Shown: piece after piece, positions 16,106 to 23,861 of the stretch
Position numbering within the stretch: position 1 is the first letter of the stretch
Layout: each line of letters starts with the position of its first letter
Assembly (NCBI GenBank): GCA_913774955.1
Contig: CAJYKV010000004.1
Coordinates: 1-64,000, forward strand
DNA length: 64,000 bases
Source: an uncultured Acidovorax sp.
Lineage (GTDB): Bacteria; Pseudomonadota; Gammaproteobacteria; Burkholderiales; Burkholderiaceae_C
Direction: 5' to 3'
Notes under the pieces: model-generated
The model's input: only the letters and a program-made list of their open reading frames with translations
What the model was told of the DNA's origin: nothing
The model's database searches: none
Position numbers and translations under genes: made by a program

Positions 16106-17290
16106 ATGTTCGGACGGATTTCGAGGCTTGCCGGCTGCGGCGAGGCCTCCTGCATGACGCCGGCAGTCAGGGATTGCGCGGAAACCCGGCCAGCCGGCGG
16201 GCCCGCGTCCCGCGGCATGCCCGCCGCACCCGAAGGCCTGCCGGCCCGGCCGGCCGACGACGGCTGGCGCCGCGGAACGCCCACGGCCCTGGCCGTGCAG
16301 GGATGGGCCGGGCGCGCGCCCGCGCGCGGTACCGAACTGGCGGATTCCGACACGGCGCTGAAGGCGTACATGGCTGCCCGCACCATCGTGGGCCGGCCGC
16401 TGGATGCCGCGGAGGCGGAGCGGCTGCGGCAGGCGCACCGTTCCGTGGATGCCACACGCCGCGCCTTGATCGGCGGCCGGGGCAACGTGTCCGTCGACAT
16501 CGCGAACACCTTGGGCGCCAGTTCCACCCGGTCCCGGGCCGGCCGCATGGCGGGCAGCTATCTGGATCGCCGGCATGCCACCACCGAGGGGGCTGGGCAC
16601 GGCTACGCCCGGCAGCAGAACAAGCCGGATACCGTAGTCTCCGTAGCGACGGCCGCGCTCGCGGCAGGCGCCGGCCATTGTGCGGAGCATGCCGTGATCG
16701 CCGCGCTGGTGCACGCGCCCCATCTGGCGCCGCAAGAGGCGTTGCGCATCGTCCAGCACGCACATGCCGATCACATGTGGACGGAGCTGTACGCGCCGGA
16801 TGGATCGGGCTCCGTGATCGTCCTCGATGCATGGAAGGGGGGGACTGCCGTGTTCCATGAAGATGCGCGGCTCGCCGCAGACAGGGATCAGGTGAGGCCC
16901 ATGCGCACCCTGCGCCGCGACGATGGCATGGCGGCCGGGGATACGGTCAGCCGGTGGGTGCTGGACCCCGTACTGGGGGAGCGCATCGCACGGAATGAGC
17001 GCCGGCTGGGACCGGGGTTCCGTTACCCCGACAACAAGGTCTATCCACCGCTTCCCGTGGTGTCGCGCGCCTTCGCCGAGAACGTTCGTGAGCGCATGGA
17101 TGCGCCCGTGGACGAGCGCGCATATGTTGGTATGGCCCACGCGCCGGGCCTGCCGGAGCGCATGCTCCGCCGCGGCCTGCTCAACGAAGTGGCGGCGGTG
17201 GGCGCAGCACGCCGCACCGGCAGCGGCGTGGCCCGTGCCGCGGGCGAGGCGCAGGACGTTCTGTCGGCCGTCCGCCGGCTGGACCGCTGA
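16106..17290 (+). CDS. Candidate type III effector, transglutaminase-like Cys/His/Asp fold
   Basis: The 394-residue protein has a Pro/Ala/Arg-rich, weakly structured N-terminus of about 75 residues, as in many secreted effectors. A papain/transglutaminase-like core follows: GHCAEHAVIAALVHA with Cys192, ADHMWTEL with His223, and VIVLDAW with Asp241. The order and spacing fit the transglutaminase triad used by the HopX/AvrPphE/XopE effector family. Membership of that family is inferred from the motifs, not from alignment. A strong ribosome site, GGGAGGGAGG, ends 4 bp before the ATG. A PIP-like element with a -10 box lies upstream. No membrane segment or Sec signal peptide is seen. Confidence 0.68.
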   Translation: MFGRISRLAGCGEASCMTPAVRDCAETRPAGGPASRGMPAAPEGLPARPADDGWRRGTPTALAVQGWAGRAPARGTELADSDTALKAYMAARTIVGRPLDAAEAERLRQAHRSVDATRRALIGGRGNVSVDIANTLGASSTRSRAGRMAGSYLDRRHATTEGAGHGYARQQNKPDTVVSVATAALAAGAGHCAEHAVIAALVHAPHLAPQEALRIVQHAHADHMWTELYAPDGSGSVIVLDAWKGGTAVFHEDARLAADRDQVRPMRTLRRDDGMAAGDTVSRWVLDPVLGERIARNERRLGPGFRYPDNKVYPPLPVVSRAFAENVRERMDAPVDERAYVGMAHAPGLPERMLRRGLLNEVAAVGAARRTGSGVARAAGEAQDVLSAVRRLDR

Positions 17291-17300
17291 GCGGAGCCGC

Positions 17301-17699
17301 CTACACCCCGGCCTGCTGGTGGCGCCATTCCTGCGTCTGCCCGCCATAGCCGTAGGCCGCAGCGCGCGCATCGATCAGGTGCACGTAGCTCACCGGATGG
17401 AGGCGCGGCAGCAGCGCGGAGAACGCGGCGTGCACCTCGCGCAGATAGAGCGCCTTCTCCGCCTTGGTGTTGGTCTCGTCGGTGATGCTGATGTCGAGGT
17501 GGAAAGCGCTTTGGTCCCGTTCCGCGAGCGATGCGCCCCCCACGAACCACTGCGTGGCCGGAATGAACTGCACGGTGGTCGCGATCACGGGCAATTGCTT
17601 GCCGAGCACGCGCTGGGTGATGGCCGCGACCGTGTCGGCGGCGCGTCGGGCGAGCAGGGCGTCTGGCTCGCCGCTCAGATGGATCACGGTATGGGGCAT
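17301..17699 (-). CDS. Tautomerase-family (4-oxalocrotonate tautomerase-like) protein
   Basis: In the 132-residue protein, Met is followed by Pro2 (MPHTVIHLSGEPD), so processing would expose the N-terminal catalytic proline of the tautomerase superfamily. The sequence TDETNTKAEKALYLREVH and the C-terminal YGYGGQTQEWR are characteristic of a conserved proteobacterial subfamily, longer than the 62-residue 4-OT. It probably catalyses keto-enol tautomerisation in the cytoplasm; the substrate is unknown. It is divergent from the LysR gene at 17817 with a shared 117-bp region, so it is the obvious regulatory target. Its stop is 10 bp from that of the convergent effector-like gene. Confidence 0.82.
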   Translation of the reverse strand: MPHTVIHLSGEPDALLARRAADTVAAITQRVLGKQLPVIATTVQFIPATQWFVGGASLAERDQSAFHLDISITDETNTKAEKALYLREVHAAFSALLPRLHPVSYVHLIDARAAAYGYGGQTQEWRHQQAGV

Positions 17700-17767
17700 G
17701 GCGGACTCCTGAAAACGAAGGAAGGAAAGCACGACTGCATTCTTGAGCTTCCAGATCCTTCGGAAAA

Positions 17768-17792
17768 GCAGGATGATCTGCAGATATCCTGC
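17768..17792. promoter_or_regulatory. Nested palindrome, probable LysR operator
   Basis: GCAGGAT (17768-17774) and ATCCTGC (17786-17792) form outer arms. Between them lies the perfect 10-bp palindrome ATCTGCAGAT (17776-17785). The element sits between the divergent tautomerase and LysR start codons, 24 bp before the LysR ATG. That is where LysR-type regulators usually bind to control themselves and the divergent gene. Binding is inferred. Confidence 0.5.
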
Positions 17793-17816
17793 GGCAAATC
17801 CGTTGGATTCCGATCC

Positions 17817-18701
17817 ATGCGCCCTTTCCACCTGGAACAGCTCAGAACCTTCGTGGCCGTGTGCGAGGCCGGCAGCCTGGCGGCCGGTGCGCCGCGGGTC
17901 TTTCTTTCACAGTCCGCCGTGAGCGAGCAATTGCGCAAGCTGGAGCAGCACGCGGGCCAGGCGCTGCTCGTGCGCTCCAAGGCGGGCGTGGCTCCCACGG
18001 CAGCCGGGCTGCGGCTGCTGGCCCATGCCCGGCAACTGCTCGCGATGAGCGAGGCGGCCTGGCGGGATCTGCAGGGCGCCGCCCTGGAGGGCACGCTGCG
18101 GCTCGGTGTGACGGATTACTTCCGACCCGCAGAGCTGGCGGGGCTGCTCGCACGCACCCAGGCCCGCCATCCGGGCGTGCAGCTGCAGGTGACGGTGCGC
18201 AAAAGCGGCGAGATCGAGGCGGGTTACGCGCAGGGCGAATTCGACGTAGGGCTGACGATGCGCCTGCCCACGGCCGCGGGGCCCGCCGCTGGCCGGCGCC
18301 CCGGGGGGACTCCGCTGCGGCGCGAGCCCCTGCTGTGGATGGGGGCGGTACCGCCGCTCGGTGCGGCACCTCCCGCGGCCGGCGCGCCGCTGCGCCTGTT
18401 GGCGCTGCCGGACACCTGTTCGTTGCATCGCTTCGCCGTAGCCCTCCTGCAGCGGCGCCGCGTGCCGTTCACGATGGCGCTGCAGGCCTCGGGCGTGGCG
18501 GGCCTGCAGTCCGCCCTGGCTGCCGGCCTGGGCGTGGCCTGCCTGAACGCATCGGCGCTGTGCGATGGCGTACAGGTGCTGCCCGCCGCGTGGAAGCTGC
18601 CCGTGCTGCCGCAGGCCCGCTTCCTGGTGCTGCCGCCGCGGGACGGCGAATCTGGTTTCGTGCAGCAGGCCCGCCAGCGGCTGGTGGCGGATTTCGCCTG
18701 A
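17817..18701 (+). CDS. LysR-family transcriptional regulator
   Basis: The 294-residue protein has an N-terminal winged helix-turn-helix (FHLEQLRTFVAVCEAGSLAAGA, SQSAVSEQLRKLEQHAGQALLVR) at residues about 3-65. An effector-binding domain follows, with the standard linker GTLRLGVTDYFRP. It closely resembles regulators placed next to small enzymes. One oddity is AAGAPRVFLSQSAVS, where the second helix of the HTH has a Pro in place of the usual Ala/Gly. It probably controls the divergent tautomerase gene through the palindrome at 17768-17792. The inducer is unknown. Confidence 0.85.
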   Translation: MRPFHLEQLRTFVAVCEAGSLAAGAPRVFLSQSAVSEQLRKLEQHAGQALLVRSKAGVAPTAAGLRLLAHARQLLAMSEAAWRDLQGAALEGTLRLGVTDYFRPAELAGLLARTQARHPGVQLQVTVRKSGEIEAGYAQGEFDVGLTMRLPTAAGPAAGRRPGGTPLRREPLLWMGAVPPLGAAPPAAGAPLRLLALPDTCSLHRFAVALLQRRRVPFTMALQASGVAGLQSALAAGLGVACLNASALCDGVQVLPAAWKLPVLPQARFLVLPPRDGESGFVQQARQRLVADFA

Positions 18702-18711
18702 GCCTCGCCGT

Positions 18712-18900
18712 TCAATGCCGCTGCTGCGAAGCGGCGTCGTTCTCCGCGCTTTCTTCCTCGCCGGGCGGAACCTCCAGGCGGTCGTTGCGCACCTCCTTCA
18801 TCATCGCCTCGCCGGTCGGATCGGTATCGTCGAGCGGCACGTCGTTTTCCTGGGTGACTTCGGGTTCGTCGCTGTGCGGCTTGCGGGGTGTGCTGGACAT
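18712..18900 (-). CDS. Small acidic protein of unknown function
   Basis: The 62-residue hydrophilic product is rich in Asp, Glu, Pro and Ser, has no hydrophobic segment, and is probably largely disordered. Reading starts at MSSTPRKPHSDEP and ends DAASQQRH. On the minus strand an AGGAG-like site (aggagaaccc) lies just before the ATG. I do not recognise the family. It converges on the LysR gene with a 10-bp gap and lies just upstream of, but opposite to, the YopJ-type effector promoter. Nothing links it to secretion. Confidence 0.5.
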   Translation of the reverse strand: MSSTPRKPHSDEPEVTQENDVPLDDTDPTGEAMMKEVRNDRLEVPPGEEESAENDAASQQRH

Positions 18901-19048
18901 GGGTTCTCCTGGTTGGGGAATGAAAAGATGGCGGAGCCATCGATCCCCCAGGGTAGGGGCTCCGCGCCGCCCGGGCGGACCTGCGAATTCTTCGGCCCGC
19001 GTAGGACGCCGCGCCGCGGCCGGCAGCGGCTGACCATGGCCGCCAGGC

Positions 19049-19110
19049 TTCGCCCGGCACCTGCGCGTTTCGCGCCGCCGGGCATGGCGCGGGTGGCCGA
19101 CGCCGATGCT
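19049..19110 (+). promoter_or_regulatory. PIP-box promoter of the YopJ-type effector locus
   Basis: TTCGC at 19049-19053 and TTCGC at 19069-19073 are separated by exactly 15 bp, a perfect PIP box (TTCGB-N15-TTCGB). GATGCT at 19105-19110 follows 31 bp later and matches the YANNNT -10 element except for G in place of the pyrimidine. Transcription would begin near 19117, about 34 bp before the ATG at 19151. The leader length is the same as at the 22.6-kb gene. Confidence 0.72.
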
Positions 19111-19150
19111 GCGGCGTGTCCGTCCACCATCGCTCCGCGCACGCATCGCC

Positions 19151-19516
19151 ATGGCCCGTTCCATCACCGCCTCCATCGCAGCCCCCACGCCGCCCCGGCC
19201 CGATGCGGCGGACCACGCGCCCGCGCCCGGGGACGAACCGCCCGCGCAGCGGCTCCGGCGGCCTGCGGACGGCCCCGGGCCGCCGGCGCGGCCGATGGCG
19301 GCGGCGATGGCGCCTCATCCCCTGCCGCCGCGCGCCGAGGGGCCTGCTCTCCCGATGACCGCCGCACGCGCCGAGCTCTGGCGGCAGGCGGAGGCTGCCC
19401 TGCTGCTGGACAACACGGCCGAGCTGCGGCGCATGGGCTGCGATTCCGTTGCGCCGCCGCTGCGGCGCGCGTCCCGGCCGGACCGGCCGGAAGCCGAGCG
19501 CCCTGGCGCGCTGTGA
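19151..19516 (+). pseudogene. N-terminal segment of the YopJ-type effector, cut off by TGA
   Basis: The reading frame encodes 121 residues (MARSITASIAAPTPPRPD...) rich in Pro, Ala and Arg, as expected for a type III secretion signal region. It ends in TGA at 19514-19516. The next ATG, at 19523, is in the same frame with only two codons between, and opens the YopJ domain. The PIP box and leader point to 19151 as the natural start, so a single nonsense codon seems to split one 510-codon gene. Alternatives are a separate small protein, stop-codon readthrough, or a sequence error. No known domain is seen in this segment itself. Confidence 0.6.
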
Positions 19517-19522
19517 CTCCCC

Positions 19523-20683
19523 ATGGCATTGCCCCTGCGCCCGGCCCCGCAGCCCGCGCTGCCGCCCGGCGACCCGGTGGCGGCGCAGCGCAGGCAGGTG
19601 CTCGGCTGGCTGGGACGGCTGCGCGCCGTGGCCGCCGAAGTGCACGCCGAAGGCGCGAGTCCCGACGACGAGCCCGACGCGTTCCGCAAGCTCGACAAGC
19701 TGGCGATGCCGGCGATCGTGGCCGCGCTCAATGCGGAGGATCCGGGGCTGCGCCTCGTGTACGCCCACGTCGACCTGCCCGGCGACCAGGACGGGCCGCC
19801 CGGCAACGAGGGCTTCGGCTCCCGGGAGTGGACGCGGTTCCTCGCCGCCGCAGGCCCCGGGCGATGGCGCGTCGTGCTGGACAACATGACCCACAACCTC
19901 GCGCTGGATGTGCATCTCGAAGGATCGCCCGGCCAGGCCGGGCGCCACGGCTCCGTCGTGCACCTGAGCCCTTCCATGCCCCATGGCGCGGACCCGCTCA
20001 TCACCGCGGCCGAAATGGCCAGCCAGCTGTGCCTGCCGCCGGACTGGCCGCTGCTGATCGCCGACATGCCCGCGCAGCAAAGCCTGCGGTCGTGCAGGAT
20101 CTTCGCGCTGTCGATGGCGGCGGAATGCCATCGGGACGTTTCACTCGACACCCTGCATGCGGTGCGCCTGGCGGGAGGCCCGCTGCCCTTCCGGACGCTG
20201 CCGGTGGAGGCCGAACTGCTGTGGCCGGCGGAGGATCCCGGTGATTCCGACGGCAGCGAAAGCGGCGACGCCGTCAGGACGGACGGGCAGGGGGCGCCGC
20301 CGGCAGCGCGGGGGCTGCTCGCCCACTACGTCAAAACAGCGGCGGACGCATTCGGTCCCGCCTACATGAAACACGCCCAGTCGCGCGCAGCGGTGCTGGC
20401 GTACCTCGCGCTGCGTCCGGAGCAGGGCAGCGCCCCGGTGAACCGCAAGGGCCAGACGCTGCTGGAGCGGCACGATGCCCACCGGGTGGCCCGGTGGCCG
20501 CAGCAGTCCGGCAGCCGGCAGTCCGGACCGATGCTCCAGAGCGCGTCCATCGAGCTCAAGCGCATTGCCTTTCTCGACAAGGCGATCCGGCACGCCGCAC
20601 GGTGCGATCCTGGAGACCTCTCCGTGCTCCACGCGCACATGGACGCCGTGGACAGCCGCTGGCGCGACTGGTACCTGCGCTGA
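19523..20683 (+). CDS. YopJ-family acetyltransferase effector (catalytic part)
   Basis: The 386-residue protein shows the YopJ/HopZ/AvrBsT fold. MTHNLALDV holds the presumed catalytic His124, and QQSLRSCRIFAL holds the nucleophile Cys191. C-terminally, PAYMKHAQSR (279-288) and PVNRKGQTLLERH (305-317) match the conserved regulatory region. YopJ proteins acetylate host kinases or immune proteins after type III delivery and are activated by IP6. The acidic third residue is not obvious: Ser149 sits where relatives have Glu/Asp after the SVV strand. Without the upstream 121 residues the protein may lack its secretion signal. Family membership is clear; activity is uncertain. Confidence 0.85.
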   Translation: MALPLRPAPQPALPPGDPVAAQRRQVLGWLGRLRAVAAEVHAEGASPDDEPDAFRKLDKLAMPAIVAALNAEDPGLRLVYAHVDLPGDQDGPPGNEGFGSREWTRFLAAAGPGRWRVVLDNMTHNLALDVHLEGSPGQAGRHGSVVHLSPSMPHGADPLITAAEMASQLCLPPDWPLLIADMPAQQSLRSCRIFALSMAAECHRDVSLDTLHAVRLAGGPLPFRTLPVEAELLWPAEDPGDSDGSESGDAVRTDGQGAPPAARGLLAHYVKTAADAFGPAYMKHAQSRAAVLAYLALRPEQGSAPVNRKGQTLLERHDAHRVARWPQQSGSRQSGPMLQSASIELKRIAFLDKAIRHAARCDPGDLSVLHAHMDAVDSRWRDWYLR

Positions 20684-20734
20684 GCGCTGCCCGCTGCCTG
20701 CGCTTCGATGCCTGCGCAGCCGCCCAGGCGCGGC

Positions 20735-22405
20735 TCAGTGGCCCACCGCGCCGGGGGCCGGCGCCTCCGGCGCGCTGCGCAGGCGGCTCGGTGCCAGCGC
20801 GCCCGCAGAGTCGAGGATCGGGTAGGCGATCGAGCAGATGTGCGAGTTGATGCGCTTCAGGTCGCTGATCAGGTCGATGTGCAGCGAACTGGTTTCCATG
20901 CTCTGCACGGTCTTGTCGGACAGGCGGCCCAGGTGGGTGGCCGCATAGGCGCGCTCCAGGTCGCGGAAGCGCGTCTTCTCCTCCAGCAGCCGCTGCGCAT
21001 CGCGCACGTTGCCGTTGAGGAACACGCTCATTCCCAGGCGCAGGTTGCTCACCAGCCGGCCGTGCAGCTCGGTGATCTCGGCCATGCCCGCATCGGAGAA
21101 ACGCCTGCCCTTGCGGATCTTCTTGTCCTCGATGTCGGTGAGCACGCGCTCGATGATGTCGGCCACCTGCTCCATGTTGATGGTGAAGCTGATGATGTCC
21201 GTCCAGCGCCGGCTCTCCTCTTCCCCGAGCGCCTCGCGGGAGATCTGCGTGAGGTAGTACTTGATGGACGAATAGAGCCCGTCCACTTCATCGTCCATCT
21301 TGCGCAGTTGCTGCGCGAGCTGCTGGTCGTCCTTGCGGATCACGTCCAGCACGCCGAGCAGCATCGTCTCCACCACGTCCGCCTGGTAGAGCGCCTCGCG
21401 CGCCGCGCACGACATCGCCAGCGACGGCGTGGAGAGCGCCGACGGATCGAGGTGGTGCGGCCGGCGGCTGGGCGGCCCTTCGGGCGGCGGCAGCAGCCGC
21501 GTGACGGCCTTGGCCACCCACTGCGTGAAGGCGATGAAGCCCAGGCTGATGACCACGTTGAAGGCCAGGTGGAAGAGCACCACGCCCTGCGCCGTGCCCG
21601 GCATGTGCGGATGCACGTAGCGCAGCCACAGCCCCGTGAAGGGCGCGACGAGCACCACGCCCATGAGCTTGAAGACGAGGTTGCCCACGGTCACCTGCCG
21701 CACCTCCACCGCCGACTTGGCGGTGGTGAGCACGGCGAGCAGGCCGCTGCCCAGGTTGGCCCCCAGCACCAGGCCGAGCGCCACGTCCAGCGGCACCACG
21801 CTGGAGGCCGCCATGGCCGCGATCAGCAGCACGATCGCCAGGCTCGAATAGGCGAGGATGGCGAGCAGCGCACCCATGAACACTTCCATCACGAGATCGC
21901 TGTTGAGCGAACCCAGCATGGCGCGGATGATGGGCGAGGCCAGCATCGGCCCGCTGGCCTGCACCACCATCTCGAGCGCGAGCAGCATCAGGCCGAGGCC
22001 GATGAGCACGCGCCCCACGCGCCCGGCCGTGCTGGCCTGCCGCGTGATGAAGAGCACCACGCCCACGAAGATGAACAGCGGCGACAGCCAAGAGAGGTCG
22101 GTGGAGAACAGCACCGACATGAGCGCGGTGCCGATGTCCGCCCCGCGCATCACCGCCAGCGCGGCGGGCAGCGTGATGAGGCCCTGGCCCACGAAGGACG
22201 AGGTCATCAGCGAGGTGGCCGTGCTCGACTGCACCAGCGCCGTGACCCCGATGCCCGACAGCGCCGCCGAGAAGCGGTTGCCCATGCTGCGCGCCAGCAG
22301 GGTGCGCAGATTGGCACCGAACACGCGCAGCACCCCGGTACGCACGAGGTGCGTACCCCAGACCAGCAGGGCCACGGCGGCCAGCAGATTCAACAGGTGC
22401 TTCAT
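20735..22405 (-). CDS. Na/Pi cotransporter-family protein with PhoU-like C-terminus
   Basis: The 556-residue protein has two Na/Pi-cotransporter (PNaS/NptA) repeats, each with a QSSTATSLMTSSF-type or GANLGSGLLAVLTT-type signature, in about eight to ten membrane helices up to residue about 320. Residues about 350-540 form a helical PhoU-like domain. The architecture matches bacterial YjbB-type phosphate transporters, which export or import Pi with sodium. The start MKHLLNLLAAVALLVWGTHL at 22405 was preferred because upstream in-frame residues are not conserved-looking. The gene faces the YopJ gene tail to tail and is divergent from the 22.6-kb effector candidate. Confidence 0.86.
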   Translation of the reverse strand: MKHLLNLLAAVALLVWGTHLVRTGVLRVFGANLRTLLARSMGNRFSAALSGIGVTALVQSSTATSLMTSSFVGQGLITLPAALAVMRGADIGTALMSVLFSTDLSWLSPLFIFVGVVLFITRQASTAGRVGRVLIGLGLMLLALEMVVQASGPMLASPIIRAMLGSLNSDLVMEVFMGALLAILAYSSLAIVLLIAAMAASSVVPLDVALGLVLGANLGSGLLAVLTTAKSAVEVRQVTVGNLVFKLMGVVLVAPFTGLWLRYVHPHMPGTAQGVVLFHLAFNVVISLGFIAFTQWVAKAVTRLLPPPEGPPSRRPHHLDPSALSTPSLAMSCAAREALYQADVVETMLLGVLDVIRKDDQQLAQQLRKMDDEVDGLYSSIKYYLTQISREALGEEESRRWTDIISFTINMEQVADIIERVLTDIEDKKIRKGRRFSDAGMAEITELHGRLVSNLRLGMSVFLNGNVRDAQRLLEEKTRFRDLERAYAATHLGRLSDKTVQSMETSSLHIDLISDLKRINSHICSIAYPILDSAGALAPSRLRSAPEAPAPGAVGH

Positions 22406-22544
22406 GGAAAGAGGAGATCGGTGCTCCGCCGGAGAACGGCCGCGCTGCGCGCCGTGCAAAGTTCCGGGGGGATGACAGCATACTCCTGATTCCATAGCAA
22501 TCGGCGAGCAACCGCGGCCCGGGCCCGGTCACTCGCGACGGCTT

Positions 22545-22606
22545 TTCGCCTGCCGGAGCGCGGCTTCGCGGCCATAGGCCGTCGGGTGCCGCCGGGTTTC
22601 TACGCT
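22545..22606 (+). promoter_or_regulatory. Perfect PIP-box promoter of the gene at 22647
   Basis: TTCGC at 22545-22549 and TTCGC at 22565-22569 are separated by exactly 15 bp. TACGCT at 22601-22606 fits YANNNT and begins 31 bp after the second half-site, within the 30-32 bp known to matter for HrpX-dependent promoters. Transcription would start near 22613, about 34 bp before the ATG at 22647. This is the best regulatory match in the window. Confidence 0.78.
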
Positions 22607-22646
22607 GGGTCCTCCGATGCTCTAAAGATAGAAAGGCGGAGCCGCC

Positions 22647-23837
22647 ATGGTCGTCCAACGCAACCCGGGGCCGCTGCTGCAGGCGGCCCGGCCTCCGGCC
22701 AGCGCCGCTGCCGCTGCGTCGGCACGTACGTTGGCACGTACGTCGGTGCCGCGGCCCGGTACGTCCGTGGGGATTGCGGCGCGGGCCGGGAGCACACCGC
22801 CTTCCGGGGCGCCGGAGCCCACGCACGGGCCCGAACACGCTGCGGCGACACTGCCACTGCTGCCGCCGCGGTCCCGGTCCGATGCGCCGCTGCGCAGCCG
22901 GGCCGCCGAGGCGGGGATGCACCGGCCGGCGGGCGCGGCGGCGGCAGAGGGGCGGGCGCTGGGCGTGGCGTACTTCGACCGCGCGGCGCTGGCGCTCACC
23001 AGCATGCAGAACGAGCCGAAACATTGCGCGAGGCCCGCCGGCACGGCGGATTCCGCGCACCGCGCCGCCCTGCAGGCGCGGATCGCGCGGCTGCAGAAGA
23101 TGCTGACCATCCGCGGGGCCGCGCTGCAGACCCAGGCGGAACTGCGCGTGCAGTTCGGCATGCTGGATGGGCACGCGGACCCGGCACGCTACGCATCGTG
23201 GGCCGAGGCCGCCGCGCTGGACCTGAACGCGGTGTTCCAGGAGTCGCAGGACGCCCTGCGGTCCATGCAGGCGCACCTGGGCCGCACCCAGGCGCCCGCT
23301 CCCGTGCCGGCGGCGGGCGCTGCCTCCAGCGGGGCTGCCGACGCCGATTCGGACATCGACGAGGACGCCTTCGTGGACGCGCCCACGGAGCTTGCCGAAG
23401 CGGCAGATTCCGACGAGGACATGGAGGTGCCCGCGGGCAGACCGCACGCCGATGCGCCGCGGCACACGTCCACGGCCGCTCTGTCGCCACATCCCATCCG
23501 CTCACTGGATGCGGAAGGTATCGTGCTGGACTTCCATCCCGACGGCTCGCGGACTCACCAGGCCAACGGCTTGGCGCTGAAGAGGAAAATCGCCCGGCTG
23601 AAGGCGCTCCAGGCCGAACGGGCGCAGTTCAGCGAGGCCGATGCGGTACGGATCGACCGGACCCTGCGCGAACTGCAGGACCGCATGAGGGAGCTGGACG
23701 GCTACCTGGCCGAGAAAGGCATTCCCGGGTCGCTGTTCTTCCGCGAGCCCCGGCCGCTGGATGCCATCGAAGCCGCGCGCGAGCGGCGCCGTCGCGACGA
23801 TCAGGAAGCACTGGACGCCGGGCACTACACCTTTTGA
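22647..23837 (+). CDS. Candidate type III effector of unknown family
   Basis: I recognise no family in this 396-residue protein. Residues 1-100 are Ala/Pro/Arg/Ser-rich, as in type III secretion signals. Residues 138-175 and 307-355 are amphipathic helices with similar cores (QARIARLQKM and KRKIARLKAL), suggesting a duplicated coiled-coil-type unit. Residues 231-261 form a strongly acidic stretch (DSDIDED, DSDEDMEV). There is no Sec signal and no membrane segment. The ribosome site GGCGGAG precedes the ATG, and a perfect PIP box plus -10 lies 41-102 bp upstream. Effector status is inferred from the promoter and composition. Confidence 0.62.
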   Translation: MVVQRNPGPLLQAARPPASAAAAASARTLARTSVPRPGTSVGIAARAGSTPPSGAPEPTHGPEHAAATLPLLPPRSRSDAPLRSRAAEAGMHRPAGAAAAEGRALGVAYFDRAALALTSMQNEPKHCARPAGTADSAHRAALQARIARLQKMLTIRGAALQTQAELRVQFGMLDGHADPARYASWAEAAALDLNAVFQESQDALRSMQAHLGRTQAPAPVPAAGAASSGAADADSDIDEDAFVDAPTELAEAADSDEDMEVPAGRPHADAPRHTSTAALSPHPIRSLDAEGIVLDFHPDGSRTHQANGLALKRKIARLKALQAERAQFSEADAVRIDRTLRELQDRMRELDGYLAEKGIPGSLFFREPRPLDAIEAARERRRRDDQEALDAGHYTF

Positions 23838-23861
23838 TGCCGGCCGCGCCGGGGGATCGGC

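Noticed and set aside
20698-20719. Possible hairpin between the convergent YopJ and Na/Pi genes
   Set aside because: The stem is only 6 bp (CTGCGC/GCGCAG) with no T-run on either side.
22721-22744. Two tandem 12-bp repeats (GGCACGTACGTT/C)
   Set aside because: Only two units, inside the coding region and in frame (repeating Ala-Arg-Thr); too short to treat as a regulatory or mobile element.
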